A DNA stretch of 64,000 bases, taken from the NCBI GenBank assembly GCA_919902775.1, contig CAKKRJ010000008.1:62001-126000 (forward strand). The letters run 5' to 3'. Of the stretch, positions 35,253 to 46,443 are shown piece after piece. A program made the position numbers and the translations under genes. Positions within the stretch are counted from its first letter, which is position 1, and the number at the start of each line of letters is the position of its first letter. The notes under the pieces are model-generated. The model was not told the DNA's origin and ran no database searches. It was given only the letters and a program-made list of their open reading frames with translations. This DNA comes from Burkholderiaceae bacterium (GTDB lineage Bacteria; Pseudomonadota; Gammaproteobacteria; Burkholderiales; Burkholderiaceae_C).

Positions 35253-36232
35253 CCGCCAGGCCGATGCGGTGGGCTGGCGTGTGGCTCCTGCTGGGGTGGA
35301 GCGCCACCGTCTGGGCGGTCGATGCGGCGCGGCTCGATTACCAGTTGCAAGCGCGCCAAATTGCGCCCGGCACCTGGGTGATCGAAGGCGCAGTGGATGA
35401 CTTCAGCCGCGCCAATGGCTGCAACATCATCAACACCGGTTTTGTCAGCACGGCCGCGGGCACCTTGGTGCTCAACACCGGCCCATCACGCCTGTATGGT
35501 GCGCAGCAGCGTGCCGCGTTGAGCCGCGTGGTGGAGCAGCCCGTGCGGCGCGTGGTCAACCTCAATTTGCATCCGGACTACTTTCTGGGCAACCAGGCCT
35601 GGGGCGATGTGCCCACCGCTGCCTTGCCCGGCAGCCGTGTCGGCATGCAGGCAGAGGGCAAGGCGTATGAAGACAATCTGTACCGTCTGTGCGGTGACTG
35701 GATGCGCGGCACCGAGTTCCGACCTGCCCGTGAGGATGTGCAGCCCATGCGCTTCGACTGGGGCGGCCATGCGCTGGAATGGGTGCGCCTGCAAGGCCAC
35801 ACCAGCGATGACCTCGTGTTGATCGATCACACCACCGGCGTGCTGTTTGCAGGTGGCCTGGTGTTCGCTGACCGGGTGCCCACCTTGCCCCACGCCCACC
35901 TGCCGCAATGGCTGGCCAGTTTGCATGAAATCCGTCAATGGATCCTGCAAGGCCGGGTCAAGACCGTGGTGCCCAGCCATGGCCCCGTGCACACCGGCAC
36001 GCACGGGGTGGACCAGACGCTGGACTGGTTGCAATGGTTGCACGAGCGCTTGCAAACCAGTGCGGCGCAGGGCCTGGACATTTCTGAAGTGTTGCGCTTG
36101 CCCATTCCCGAGCGGTTTGTGCGCTGGGCGGCCTTGCGTCCCGAGTACGTGCGCAATGTCACCACCTTGTACCCGCGCTATGAGATCGAACAGTTTCCAT
36201 TGCAAACTGCTCCAGCTGTCACAGGCCAGTGA
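35249..36232 (+). CDS. Quinoprotein relay system zinc metallohydrolase 1
   Basis: 327 residues: signal peptide (WLLLGWSATVWAVDA) and a metallo-beta-lactamase fold. The usual HxHxDH motif is replaced by NLNLHPDYFLGN, and later ligands appear at QGHTSDDLVL and PSHGPVH. This SoxH-related class accompanies quinoprotein dehydrogenases together with SoxYZ-like carriers. Its substrate is unknown. Last gene of the operon from the 31316 promoter. Confidence 0.8.
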   Translation: MTARPMRWAGVWLLLGWSATVWAVDAARLDYQLQARQIAPGTWVIEGAVDDFSRANGCNIINTGFVSTAAGTLVLNTGPSRLYGAQQRAALSRVVEQPVRRVVNLNLHPDYFLGNQAWGDVPTAALPGSRVGMQAEGKAYEDNLYRLCGDWMRGTEFRPAREDVQPMRFDWGGHALEWVRLQGHTSDDLVLIDHTTGVLFAGGLVFADRVPTLPHAHLPQWLASLHEIRQWILQGRVKTVVPSHGPVHTGTHGVDQTLDWLQWLHERLQTSAAQGLDISEVLRLPIPERFVRWAALRPEYVRNVTTLYPRYEIEQFPLQTAPAVTGQ

Positions 36233-36351
36233 TCCAAAGTTGAACAGGGCACAGCGTGGGCTGTTGCAGCGACCTTGCCGATGGCCGCATGGCGCGCACA
36301 TTCATCAGGGTAATTCCGGATCTTTTCTGGCCGCCAAGGGGGCGTGGTGGA

Positions 36352-36366
36352 TGGCACGTTATTTGC
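36352..36366 (+). promoter_or_regulatory. Sigma-54 promoter of the PQQ alcohol dehydrogenase gene
   Basis: TGGCACGTTATTTGC fits the -24/-12 consensus at all fixed positions. It lies 97 bases before the GTG start and is nearly identical to the promoter before pedF. Confidence 0.85.
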
Positions 36367-36462
36367 CACTGTGTGCGGGCACGATGCCCGCCGGGTGCGC
36401 TTTGGACCTGGTGCGTCGTTCACACATTCATCCATGCTTTGCCTGTACCAGGAGACATCACT

Positions 36463-38181
36463 GTGAAACTCAAACTATTCAGCCTGCTCGTCACGATGGC
36501 CGCCGCACAAGCGGGGGCGCAAGTCACCAACGACATGATCGGCAAAGACGCCGCCACCACCAACGACGTCCTGTCTTGGGGCCTGGGCACACAAGGGCAG
36601 CGTTTTTCGCCCTTGAACGATGTGAATGCCAAGAGCATCAGCAAGCTGGTGCCCGTGTGGTCCATGTCCTTCGGGGGTGAAAAGCAACGCGGGCAGCAAT
36701 CGCAGCCCCTGGTGCACAACGGCAAAATGTTTGTCACGGCCTCGTATTCGCGCATCTTTGCGGTCGATGCCAAGAGCGGCAAAAAACTCTGGAAATATGA
36801 GCACCGCTTGCCCGAAGGCATCATGCCTTGCTGCGATGTGATCAACCGGGGCGCCGCCTTGTTTGACAACCTGGTCATTTTCGGCACGCTGGACGCGCAA
36901 CTGGTCGCACTCGACCAGAACACCGGGAAGGTGGTGTGGCGCGAGAAGATCGATGACTACGCTGCGGGCTACAGCTACACAGCGGCCCCCTTGATTGCCG
37001 ACGGCCTGCTGCTGACCGGCGTGTCCGGTGGTGAATTTGGTGTGGTGGGCCGTGTCGAAGCACGCGACCCCAAGACCGGCAAGATGGTCTGGTCACGTCC
37101 CACGGTCGAAGGCCACATGGGCTACAAGGACGGCAAGGAAAACGGCATTTCTGGCACCACCAACGCCACCTGGCCGGGCGACACCTGGAAGACCGGCGGC
37201 GCAGCCACCTGGTTGGGCGGCACCTACGACGCCAAGACCGGCCTGGCCTATTTCGGTACCGGCAACCCTGGCCCCTGGAACAGCCATTTGCGCAAGGGTG
37301 ACAACCTGTATTCCACATCCACCGTGGCCATCGATGTCAAGTCGGGCCAGATCAAGTGGCATTACCAGAACACCCCCAACGACGGTTGGGACTTTGACGG
37401 GGTGAACGAATTCATCACCTTCGACATGGATGGCCAACGCGTCGGCGGCAAGGCCGATCGGAACGGTTACTTTTATGTCAACGATGCCGCCACCGGCAAG
37501 CTCATCAACGCGTTCCCCTTTGTCACCAAGACCACTTGGGCCAACGGCATCGACTTGAAAACAGGCCGTCCCAACTTCGTGCCCGAGAACCGACCTGGGG
37601 ACCCCACCGGCACGGGTGGGGATGGTCAAAAGGGCAAGTCGGTGTTCGCAGCCCCGGGCTTCTTGGGTGGCAAGAACCAGATGCCCATGGCTTACAGCCC
37701 CAAGACCCAACTGTTTTATGTGCCCACCAACGAATGGGGCATGGAAATTTGGAACGAGCCTGTCACCTACAAAAAAGGGGCGGCCTACCTGGGCGCGGGT
37801 TTCACCATCAAGCCTTTGTATGACGACTACATCGGTGCCTTGCGCGCTGTGAACCCCAAGACCGGCAAGATCGAGTGGGAAGTCAAGAACGAAGCACCGC
37901 TGTGGGGTGGTGTGCTGGTGGCTGGCGACCTCGTGTTCTGGGGCACGCCAGAGGGTTACCTGAAAGCCGCTGACGCCAAGTCCGGCAAAGTGGTGTGGCA
38001 GTTCCAGACCGGCTCGGGCATCGTCGCGCCCCCCATCACCTGGAAAGAAGGCAACGACCAGTATGTGTCCGTGGTCTCCGGCTGGGGTGGTGCGGTGCCG
38101 TTGTGGGGGGGGGAAGTGGCCAAGAAGGTCAACTTCCTCGAACAAGGCGGCTCCGTCTGGACCTTCAAGTTGATGAAGTGA
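36463..38181 (+). CDS. PQQ-dependent alcohol dehydrogenase with lanthanide-type metal site
   Basis: 572 residues with a signal peptide ([20 protein letters not shown]) and the eight-bladed quinoprotein fold. Vicinal cysteines C123-C124 (MPCCDV), metal ligands E191 (SGGEFG) and N268 (TGNPGP), catalytic D310 and a second Asp, D312, in [10 protein letters not shown]. Ca-type enzymes carry Ala, Ser or Thr at the second position; XoxF, ExaF and PedH carry Asp and use lanthanides. Overall similarity ([29 protein letters not shown]) is to the ExaF/PedH group that oxidises ethanol and other alcohols in the periplasm. GTG start with GGAGA upstream. Confidence 0.93.
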   Translation: MKLKLFSLLVTMAAAQAGAQVTNDMIGKDAATTNDVLSWGLGTQGQRFSPLNDVNAKSISKLVPVWSMSFGGEKQRGQQSQPLVHNGKMFVTASYSRIFAVDAKSGKKLWKYEHRLPEGIMPCCDVINRGAALFDNLVIFGTLDAQLVALDQNTGKVVWREKIDDYAAGYSYTAAPLIADGLLLTGVSGGEFGVVGRVEARDPKTGKMVWSRPTVEGHMGYKDGKENGISGTTNATWPGDTWKTGGAATWLGGTYDAKTGLAYFGTGNPGPWNSHLRKGDNLYSTSTVAIDVKSGQIKWHYQNTPNDGWDFDGVNEFITFDMDGQRVGGKADRNGYFYVNDAATGKLINAFPFVTKTTWANGIDLKTGRPNFVPENRPGDPTGTGGDGQKGKSVFAAPGFLGGKNQMPMAYSPKTQLFYVPTNEWGMEIWNEPVTYKKGAAYLGAGFTIKPLYDDYIGALRAVNPKTGKIEWEVKNEAPLWGGVLVAGDLVFWGTPEGYLKAADAKSGKVVWQFQTGSGIVAPPITWKEGNDQYVSVVSGWGGAVPLWGGEVAKKVNFLEQGGSVWTFKLMK

Positions 38182-38282
38182 TTTTCTGACGGTGCCCTTC
38201 AGGGGGGCCCTGTCAGCGATCACACCAGAGGCACAGCCCACAGTGCAAGGCCTGTCATGGCGTTGTGCTGAGGGCCAAGAAC

Positions 38283-38325
38283 AAGAGCAGTCTTCTGCGC
38301 ACAGGCAGGCGGCTGCTCTTTTTTT
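38283..38325 (+). terminator. Intrinsic terminator after the PQQ dehydrogenase
   Basis: AAGAGCAG (38283-38290) pairs with CTGCTCTT (38313-38320) around a 22-base loop with internal pairing, followed by TTTTT. Confidence 0.65.
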
Positions 38326-38394
38326 GCCAGTGCCCTCGCAAGCATCTGGCGAAAGCAACACGTGAATGCGGATTCATTGGCCTGAAAGAAAGAC

Positions 38395-38721
38395 ATGAAC
38401 ATGAAAACCCGACAAAGTCTCGTGCTGTGGGCCCTGAGCTGGGCCGCAGCCGGACTGGCGCAAGCGGCGGATGCGCAAGCCGTGCTCAAAGACAACGGCT
38501 GCCTGTCCTGCCATGCCAAAGATGAAAAAATCGTGGGTCCGGCCTTTGTGAGCGTGGCGGACAAATACCGCAATGACAAAGATACCGTAGCCACATTGGT
38601 GCAATCGATACAGAACGGCTCCAAAGGCAAGTGGGGCCGCGTTGCCATGCCTGCCCACCGAGGCATGAGCCAGGATGATCTGAAATCCGTGGCTGAGTAC
38701 ATCTTGGCAAGCAAGCTCTGA
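38395..38721 (+). CDS. Periplasmic cytochrome c (c551/c8 type)
   Basis: 108 residues: signal peptide ending AQAAD, haem motif CLSCH, the KIVGPAFVSVADKY region and an axial Met in GRVAMPAHRGMS. A class I cytochrome c likely to take electrons from the quinoprotein dehydrogenase. Lies after an intrinsic terminator, so it may have its own promoter or depend on read-through. Confidence 0.88.
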   Translation: MNMKTRQSLVLWALSWAAAGLAQAADAQAVLKDNGCLSCHAKDEKIVGPAFVSVADKYRNDKDTVATLVQSIQNGSKGKWGRVAMPAHRGMSQDDLKSVAEYILASKL

Positions 38722-38839
38722 TCTGACGCGGCGGCCCTGAACGTCATGGGCCTGCGCTAAACGCCCCTACCGCCATGGTTGGGGTTGTCGCTAGAGGGGG
38801 GCACGGGGTGGCCCGAGGGAAAAACGGGAGGAACAAGGC

Positions 38840-39409
38840 ATGCTGATAAAACGCAATGCAGCCATTGGGGGGATGCTGTGTGGATTGATATTGCTGCAAC
38901 CCAAGGTTCAGGCCTTCGTGCTGCAGGGTGAAAAGTTTCTTGTAGCCGAAACGCGCGAGGGTCAACAAACCCGAATTGGCCATGTTGAATTCACGCCCGC
39001 TGGTGCTGGCCAAGCAAAAATCCGCGTGCGCATGGACCACGCCGTGATGCGGGACCATTTTTTGTCGATGCGTGAGTTCAAGTGTTTGGCGGCGGCGTTG
39101 GAGGTGACGTGCCATGTGCCATACCCCTACGCCAATCCGGCCACGGTGTCTTTGGACAATTGGCAGTGGCTAGACCACAACCTGCTGTTCCTTTACAAAA
39201 AACCCGAGGACTTCGGTGCCAAGCTGTGGAACGGCATCATTTACCGTTGGCGCATGACGCCCACCGGTTTGGAGGGACTGCCGCAGGCGGTGGACCTGAA
39301 CCTCATCAGCGCCCCGCCAGACCGACTCGACCAGCCGCCCTATGGTCCGGCAGACAGTGAGCCCTTTGCGCCCGATGCCCGCTGGATTCGCAAATTGCGC
39401 ATCGAGTAA
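38840..39409 (+). CDS. Hypothetical exported protein in the quinoprotein cluster
   Basis: 189 residues with a signal-like N-terminus (GGMLCGLILLQPKVQAF) and no domain I recognise. The body is beta-rich (RIGHVEFTPAGAGQAKIRVRMD), with aromatic patches WQWLDHNLLFLYKKPEDFGAK and YRWRMTPTG. GGGAGGAAC before the ATG is a strong Shine-Dalgarno site, supporting translation. It ends 29 bases before the stop of the convergent lipoprotein gene. Its role is open; position suggests the alcohol oxidation system. Confidence 0.6.
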   Translation: MLIKRNAAIGGMLCGLILLQPKVQAFVLQGEKFLVAETREGQQTRIGHVEFTPAGAGQAKIRVRMDHAVMRDHFLSMREFKCLAAALEVTCHVPYPYANPATVSLDNWQWLDHNLLFLYKKPEDFGAKLWNGIIYRWRMTPTGLEGLPQAVDLNLISAPPDRLDQPPYGPADSEPFAPDARWIRKLRIE

Positions 39410-39438
39410 CAGGCCGGGGACGGTGGGTGCCTGTCCGA

Positions 39439-40143
39439 TCAGCGCATGCGCTCAGCCGTCAAAGTACCGCCGGTTAAAAAACCGGCAAGCACTTTTTCCT
39501 CGCGGGTGAACTTGACCAAGCCCTGGCCTTGGCAGTACCACTCGTGGCTGGTCAGAGGCACATCAGTGAAACCGTTGACCGGATCGGTGTAAAGGTTCAA
39601 AAAAGCCTCCCCGACCACATGCAGACAGGGTGCCAAAACCTCGCCGCTGCCCAGCTTGAGCTGCTCCTTGTTGGACACGATCCGCCAGGTCATGGTGGTT
39701 TTGTGGGTGTACCGGAGGTCGCGCGGGTACTCGTTTTTTCGCATCAGCAAATAGGGTACGGTGGTCGTGGTCCATTCGGTCCCCGTTTGGTAGGGGGCTT
39801 TGAGCACCCACATGGCGGACTCCTCGGGCAGCGGGTTGGGGTCGATGTCGGTTTGATGGGCGACCCGGCGTACGCCTTGCGCATCCACTTGAAATAAATA
39901 GGCCACGCCTTGCGAGTGGTGGCGCACAGCATGGGTCTGGCCCTGCCAAAGTACCGGCTCGCGGGTGCGCAAGGTCCAGACTTCATCGTCTTTGCCCGCC
40001 TCTGGGTTGTAGTGCACTTCATAGTGCGTGACGTCGCCTGCACGCAGTGGAAACCAATCGGGGCCCATCTGGGGCGAACAGGCACTGAGCACAACAGCAC
40101 ACAGCGATGCGCTAGCCCATCCAAAAAGTTTCATGGGCATCAT
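39439..40143 (-). CDS. Hypothetical lipoprotein, last gene of the ExbB/ExbD-like operon
   Basis: 234 residues with a lipobox (SLCAVVLSAC, Cys near residue 22) and a beta-rich body (HYEVHYNPEAGKDDEVWTLRTREPVLWQGQTH). No family recognised. Its ATG overlaps the stop of the upstream membrane protein gene (ATGA), so it is coupled to the ExbB/ExbD-like operon. Probably anchored to the inner leaflet of the outer membrane, or the inner membrane, facing the periplasm. Confidence 0.65.
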   Translation of the reverse strand: MMPMKLFGWASASLCAVVLSACSPQMGPDWFPLRAGDVTHYEVHYNPEAGKDDEVWTLRTREPVLWQGQTHAVRHHSQGVAYLFQVDAQGVRRVAHQTDIDPNPLPEESAMWVLKAPYQTGTEWTTTTVPYLLMRKNEYPRDLRYTHKTTMTWRIVSNKEQLKLGSGEVLAPCLHVVGEAFLNLYTDPVNGFTDVPLTSHEWYCQGQGLVKFTREEKVLAGFLTGGTLTAERMR

Positions 40144-40664
40144 TTTTCGGGCAACTGCGCGCGCGGCAGGTCGCTGAGTTTGATCTGGGGTTTGTCATCG
40201 CTGCCCGGCCGCAACCAGGGCAAGCTGCCCTGGCCCCGGCGCGGCTCGGTTGTGCCGATCTGGGTGTTGCCGTCGCGTGCTTTCTTGATGCCATCGCCGA
40301 GGATGCGGTGCAGGTCTTTTTCATAAGGCAGGCGGTGCACGCGGGGCAACGCCAGTGCCTGGTGGTCCTGGAGTTCATTGACCCAGATGTAGATCGCTCC
40401 CGGGTGGTGGCGTACCGCGCTGGGCTCGTCGAACACGGCCGAGAGCAAGACGAAGCGCGCGGGCAGCGCATCGTCGGCAGGCCAGCCCGCGATGCCGCGC
40501 AGCACTTGGTTGTGCAACAGAAAAAAGCCACTGACCACCAGCACCATGACGGCTTTGACAAGCCAGTGCCAGCGCGTGGCCAGACACAGGCACAGCAGCA
40601 AGAAGGCGAGCAGGGCGTAGGTCAGGCCCAGCCAGAGCAGTTCAGAGGTGGTGGTCAAGATCAT
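40140..40664 (-). CDS. Hypothetical membrane protein of the ExbB/ExbD-like operon
   Basis: 174 residues. Two adjacent membrane segments (LLWLGLTYALLAFLLLCLCLATRW and LVKAVMVLVVSGFFLLHN) are followed by a soluble part containing AIYIWVNELQDHQALALPRVHRLPYEKDLHRIL and a polar C-terminus. No family recognised. Lies 18 bases after the stop of the ExbD-like gene and overlaps the lipoprotein gene by four bases. Confidence 0.65.
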   Translation of the reverse strand: MILTTTSELLWLGLTYALLAFLLLCLCLATRWHWLVKAVMVLVVSGFFLLHNQVLRGIAGWPADDALPARFVLLSAVFDEPSAVRHHPGAIYIWVNELQDHQALALPRVHRLPYEKDLHRILGDGIKKARDGNTQIGTTEPRRGQGSLPWLRPGSDDKPQIKLSDLPRAQLPEK

Positions 40665-40682
40665 GGGGGTGCTTCAAGAGGT

Positions 40683-41294
40683 TCAGATGCCCGAGCGCAT
40701 CACGATGGGTTTGGGGCGTGTGTTCAGGTCGAGGATCTGGCCGTGGTCGTCGATGGAAAAACGCACCAGGGTGCGCTCTTCGCCTTTGGCCGTGAGTTGC
40801 TGGGTCCCGGTGAAGACGATTTCGGCTTGCGGGTTGATCTTCACCACGGTCACCGTGGCGTCGACGGGCAATTGGTTGCGGCTTTCGTAATAGTGGGCAT
40901 TGACCACGTACTCGCCCGCCACCAGTCCGCGCAGGGTCACGATCTCTTGCCGGGCGGCGCTGGTGATGGTTTTGCCATTCACCACCACCGCGTTGTTCTT
41001 GTCGCCCCGGTCATCGCGGTCCAGATGCAACAGGCCCACATCGCGCTGGCGAAACCACAGCACCTTGCCGCCGGGCTCTTGCACCCAGGCGTCCAGGTCG
41101 TTGGGGTTGTCGTCGGGCCAGGACACGGTGATCATGAATTCGGCTTTGGCCGGGACATCGCCCGCCTTTTTGGCCTGCGGGTTGAACGACAGCAGCGCGA
41201 TGACAAAGCAAAAGACGAAGGCGATCAGCATGTTGAACAACATGTCGTAAAACGGATCGGTTTCGGTGTCACGCGTGCTGCGTCCGATGCTCAT
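40683..41294 (-). CDS. ExbD/TolR-like membrane protein with DUF2135-like periplasmic domain
   Basis: 203 residues. The single membrane segment is preceded by DPFYD (Asp17) and reads DMLFNMLIAFVFCFVIALLSF, the layout of ExbD, TolR and MotB where that Asp is the proton site. The periplasmic part is not the usual ExbD domain: SWPDDNPNDLDAWVQEPGGKVLWF and GEYVVNAHYYESRNQLPVDATV resemble DUF2135 (YfaP-like) beta-sandwich proteins. ATGA overlap with the upstream ExbB-like gene argues for a complex of the two. Confidence 0.7.
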   Translation of the reverse strand: MSIGRSTRDTETDPFYDMLFNMLIAFVFCFVIALLSFNPQAKKAGDVPAKAEFMITVSWPDDNPNDLDAWVQEPGGKVLWFRQRDVGLLHLDRDDRGDKNNAVVVNGKTITSAARQEIVTLRGLVAGEYVVNAHYYESRNQLPVDATVTVVKINPQAEIVFTGTQQLTAKGEERTLVRFSIDDHGQILDLNTRPKPIVMRSGI

Positions 41295-42037
41295 GCGCGG
41301 GCCTTGTCGGGTGGGGCGGTCATGGCCTGGGCTTCGCCACGGGTGAGGATTTCGGCCACCAGGCCATCGGCAAAGCGGTCAATGCGCATCAGTTGCAAGC
41401 CCAGCAAGATGTTGGCCGTCAGGCCGGTGATGGTGGTCAGCAGTGCGATGCCCAGGCCCCCTGTCAGGCTTTTGAGCATCTGAGCCGACTGTTGCGGGTC
41501 GAAGCCGTCCATGCGACCCAGCTCGAAAGCGAGCACTGAAAAACCGATCACCTTGCCCAGCAGACCCAACTTGAGTTGGATGCCGTTGAGCCACCAGGCC
41601 ATCTCTTGCGGGCCGTGCGCGCGGTCATTCAGCACTTGTTGCCATACGCGCATGTCGGTGGCGGGGTGCGCGCGGGCGCTCAGGTAGTCGGCCGCCCAGT
41701 TGGCAGGGCCGCAAGGCGAGTGCAGTGCCTGCCACTGCCGGCCCAGCTGCCAGCTGCGCGCACCCGCCCAGAGCGAGCAGGCGATGAACAGCAGCACGAT
41801 GGCGATCGTCAGGCCCGTGGGGTCGGCCTGCACCAGCCGTTGCCACAGACCGTGCTGGGCCATGACGCTGGCACCAAAAACCAGCAAACCCATGAAAGAC
41901 AGCCACAACAAAAAGAGCCCCTGTGGGGCCTGTTCCAACGACAGGCTGCGCTGCGAAACGCCGGGCAAGCGTTGCACCAACAAGGCACCCCACATGCGCA
42001 GGTGCCCGTGACTGGCCGGAGGGGTGGGTGTGTTCAT
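41291..42037 (-). CDS. MotA/TolQ/ExbB-like proton channel protein
   Basis: 248 residues. Two membrane segments (GLFLLWLSFMGLLVFGASVMA, GLTIAIVLLFIACSLWAGA) come before a cytoplasmic stretch, and the C-terminal part LGLLGKVIGFSVLAFELGR ... GGLGIALLTTITGLTANILLGLQ is the family signature of ExbB/TolQ/MotA. Start 42037 (MNTPTPPASH) has GGAG upstream; longer frames lack support. A sigma-54 type promoter lies about 90 bases upstream. First gene of a four-gene operon. Confidence 0.8.
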   Translation of the reverse strand: MNTPTPPASHGHLRMWGALLVQRLPGVSQRSLSLEQAPQGLFLLWLSFMGLLVFGASVMAQHGLWQRLVQADPTGLTIAIVLLFIACSLWAGARSWQLGRQWQALHSPCGPANWAADYLSARAHPATDMRVWQQVLNDRAHGPQEMAWWLNGIQLKLGLLGKVIGFSVLAFELGRMDGFDPQQSAQMLKSLTGGLGIALLTTITGLTANILLGLQLMRIDRFADGLVAEILTRGEAQAMTAPPDKARA

Positions 42038-42126
42038 GCGTGTGATCGTCTCCAGGCGTGGGGTTGGCATGCCAAGTGCTGCAGGGGTGAACATGCCCGG
42101 CATGGGTGTGCCCATTTTTTCAACGA

Positions 42127-42141
42127 GCAACAAAAGTGCCA
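42127..42141 (-). promoter_or_regulatory. Sigma-54 promoter of the ExbB/ExbD-like operon
   Basis: On the minus strand TGGCACTTTTGTTGC matches TGGCACG-N4-TTGC at every fixed position but the seventh. The -12 GC lies 90 bases before the ExbB-like start. It ties this operon to the same control as the PQQ dehydrogenase. Confidence 0.7.
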
Positions 42142-42243
42142 CCTGTTTTTCCGATTGCTGACGCCTTCTGCCCCCTTCTGCCCCGTAGTCCAGACGGTGG
42201 CGACCCTGGGTGTTCCAGTTTGGAGCAGTGGAGGTGTTGCGTT

Positions 42244-43362
42244 ATGACAAGACGAGGCCGCCTCTGGCGCTGCGCGTGGGTGGCTGTGTGGCTGGGTTGG
42301 GTGTGGATGGGGTCGGCGTGGTCAGGGCAGGCCGTGCCAGCGAGCGTGGCCACGCCAGTGTGCGCGCCCTCGGAAGGGGTGTCGCTTCAGACCGTGGTGC
42401 CCGGTGTGGCGGTGGTGCATGGGCAGTGGCCTGCGCTGGCTGGGGCGACCTGGACACCGGAGCGACCCGCCCGATTGGCCACCACGGTGGTGCTGGGATT
42501 GAGGTCGGGGTCGGGGTCGGGGCGCGAAGTGACCGTGGTGGACCCCGGGCCGACCCGGCGCGTGGGGCAGGCACTGAAAAACACTTTGCTATGCCAGTGG
42601 CAGGCGCGGGTGACGGGCTTGGTCAACACCCATGCCCATGCCGAACAGGTGTTGGCCAACAGCGCCTTTCGGTTGCCGGTCAGGGCTTTGCCCGGCACGG
42701 CGCGGGCCATGCAAAAACGCTGCGCCGCCTGTCAGGCCGCCCTGCGGGAAGACCTTGGCGCACAGGCCATGCAAGGGACACGCATCGTTTTGCCTTCACA
42801 CACGCTGCACGACGGACAAAGTCTGCAAGCCGGTGGCCGTCTGTGGCAGGTGATCGAGATGCCGCAGGCGCACACCGAAAGTGATTTGGTGTTGTGGTCA
42901 CGGGGCACCCGCGATGGCCAGCGCCAAGATGGCGGTGTGCACAAGGGCGAGGCGATGGAGCCGGGGATTGTGCTGGCGGGCGGGCTGGTGGATGGGCGCT
43001 GGCCGGTGCTGGCGCAGGGCCGTGTGTTGGGTTGGTTGCAGGCGCTCGATCGGCTGCAGGCCATGCAGCCGGATTGGTTGATTGGTCAGCATGTGGTGGC
43101 CGGGCCGCAACAGGTGCTGCCGGTGTTGCAACGGCAGCGCGACTACCTGTGCGGGCTGTTGGGCCACGCCTGGCGCAGGCTGGAGCAGGGGCAGTCAGAG
43201 TCTGAAGGCGTGCAGGGCCTGAGCGTGCCAGCGCACTGGCCTGCACCGGAGGCCAAAGATGCCCCCGCCTGGCGTCAGCAGCACCTGTTCAATCAACTGC
43301 GCGCCTGGCGTGAGGCCGAACTGCTCTGGCTGGAGCGCCAAGCCTGGCCCGCGTCATGCGGT

Positions 43363-43386
<24 letters not shown>
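42244..43386 (+). CDS. Quinoprotein relay system zinc metallohydrolase 2
   Basis: 380 residues: signal peptide (VAVWLGWVWMGSAWSGQA) and a metallo-beta-lactamase fold with VTGLVNTHAHAEQVLANSAF (an HxHxE form of the usual HxHxDH) and PDWLIGQHVVAGP. It resembles the second SoxH-related metallohydrolase of quinoprotein clusters. Start 42244 has GGAGG ten bases upstream. Its last 24 bases overlap the end of the convergent AcoR-like gene. Confidence 0.75.
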
Positions 43387-45522
<2,136 letters not shown>

Positions 45523-45675
45523 GGGGTCTCCTGACGGATCTGTCACGGCCCACAGGGGGTCGTGCAGTGCCTCTGATTCTTGTGGATTCACCGGTTCACG
45601 AGAACAGGCATAAACCCGATGCTCAGGTTCCAAACTTTCTGGTGGTTGACGCAAGGGTGTTCTCCTGTTTCAAAG

Positions 45676-45694
45676 TGTGTCGTTTCTCAACACA
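45676..45694. promoter_or_regulatory. Upstream activator site 1
   Basis: TGTGTCGTTTCTCAACACA: outer arms TGTGT/ACACA. Aligns without gaps to site 2 (TGTSTCGTTT-N3-AACAC) and lies 183 bases before the sigma-54 promoter of pedF. Confidence 0.65.
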
Positions 45695-45759
45695 TGCAAA
45701 ACACTGGCCAGTTCTGGAGCGTGCAGATGTGGCTGGGCTGCTGGCCAAGGGTTCAAAAG

Positions 45760-45778
45760 TGTCTCGTTTTGAAACACG
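45760..45778. promoter_or_regulatory. Upstream activator site 2
   Basis: TGTCTCGTTTTGAAACACG: same register as site 1, 84 bases downstream of it, on the same helical face. Confidence 0.65.
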
Positions 45779-45858
45779 TGGCCATTGGGGGCGTGCACAG
45801 GATGAGCACGGGGTGTGCCATTTGGGCCTGATGCCCTGATTTGCAACAGTGGCTGGCA

Positions 45859-45873
45859 TGGCACGCTATTTGC
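45859..45873 (+). promoter_or_regulatory. Sigma-54 promoter of pedF
   Basis: TGGCACGCTATTTGC fits the -24/-12 consensus at all fixed positions. Transcription would start near 45885, giving a 28-base leader to the ATG at 45913. Confidence 0.9.
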
Positions 45874-45912
45874 CAGTCCTTGTGCACGATGCAACCCCAA
45901 CGAGTTCACTTC

Positions 45913-46401
45913 ATGCACACCACTCTTTCTCTTCGTCGCCGCTTGCGCACCACCCTGATCGCCGGCGGACTGGCCTTGGCCAGCACCGTCTTGTGGGCCC
46001 ATGGCGATGTCACGCCACAGGCCGTGGACACCAAGACCTTGCCGCAACTGGGGGCCAAATGGTTGCCCAGCAACCCTTACAGCAGTGGCCCCGCCGCCAA
46101 AGAGGCCTTGCGCATTGGCACCTCGGCTTACAACCAGAACTGCGCACGCTGCCACGGTCTGGAAGCCATCTCGGGCGGCATTGCGCCCGATCTGCGCAAG
46201 ATGGATGCCGATTGCACCGGCATGGCCGATGTGCCAAAGAAAAATGCCTGCTTGGCCGAAATGGACGATTACTACGTGGCCACCGTGCGGCGTGGGCGTA
46301 CCCGCGATGGGCGTGTGTACATGCCGCCTTTTGAGGCCACGCTGAGTCAGGAAGCCATCTGGGCCATTCGCACCTACCTGGAAACCCGCCGCGAGAAATA
46401 A
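45913..46401 (+). CDS. pedF: Cytochrome c-550, PedF-like
   Basis: 162 residues: signal peptide (TTLIAGGLALASTVLWAHG), a single haem site CARCHG, and the long insert APDLRKMDADCTGMADVPKKNACLAEMDDYY with an extra cysteine pair seen in PedF-type cytochromes, plus a C-terminal MPPFEATLSQEAIWAIRTYLE. It accepts electrons from quinoprotein alcohol dehydrogenase. Start 45913 gives a normal signal peptide; 45889 is possible. First gene of an operon with the binding protein and TonB receptor. Confidence 0.87.
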   Translation: MHTTLSLRRRLRTTLIAGGLALASTVLWAHGDVTPQAVDTKTLPQLGAKWLPSNPYSSGPAAKEALRIGTSAYNQNCARCHGLEAISGGIAPDLRKMDADCTGMADVPKKNACLAEMDDYYVATVRRGRTRDGRVYMPPFEATLSQEAIWAIRTYLETRREK

Positions 46402-46443
46402 GCCGACCCGCGCGAACGACCACAAAAAACAACTGGAGACTTC

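Larger units (their letters stand above)
45523..45912. other. Divergent control region of the AcoR-like gene and pedF
   Basis: No gene is supported in these 390 bases. It contains two 19-bp activator-site motifs 84 bases apart (eight helical turns) and a full sigma-54 promoter 80 bases downstream of the second, facing pedF. Confidence 0.7.

Noticed and set aside
36233-36462. A copy of the activator-site motif upstream of the PQQ dehydrogenase promoter
   Set aside because: Only loose matches such as TGCGTCGTTCACACA were seen, with the wrong spacing between halves, so I do not claim a site there.
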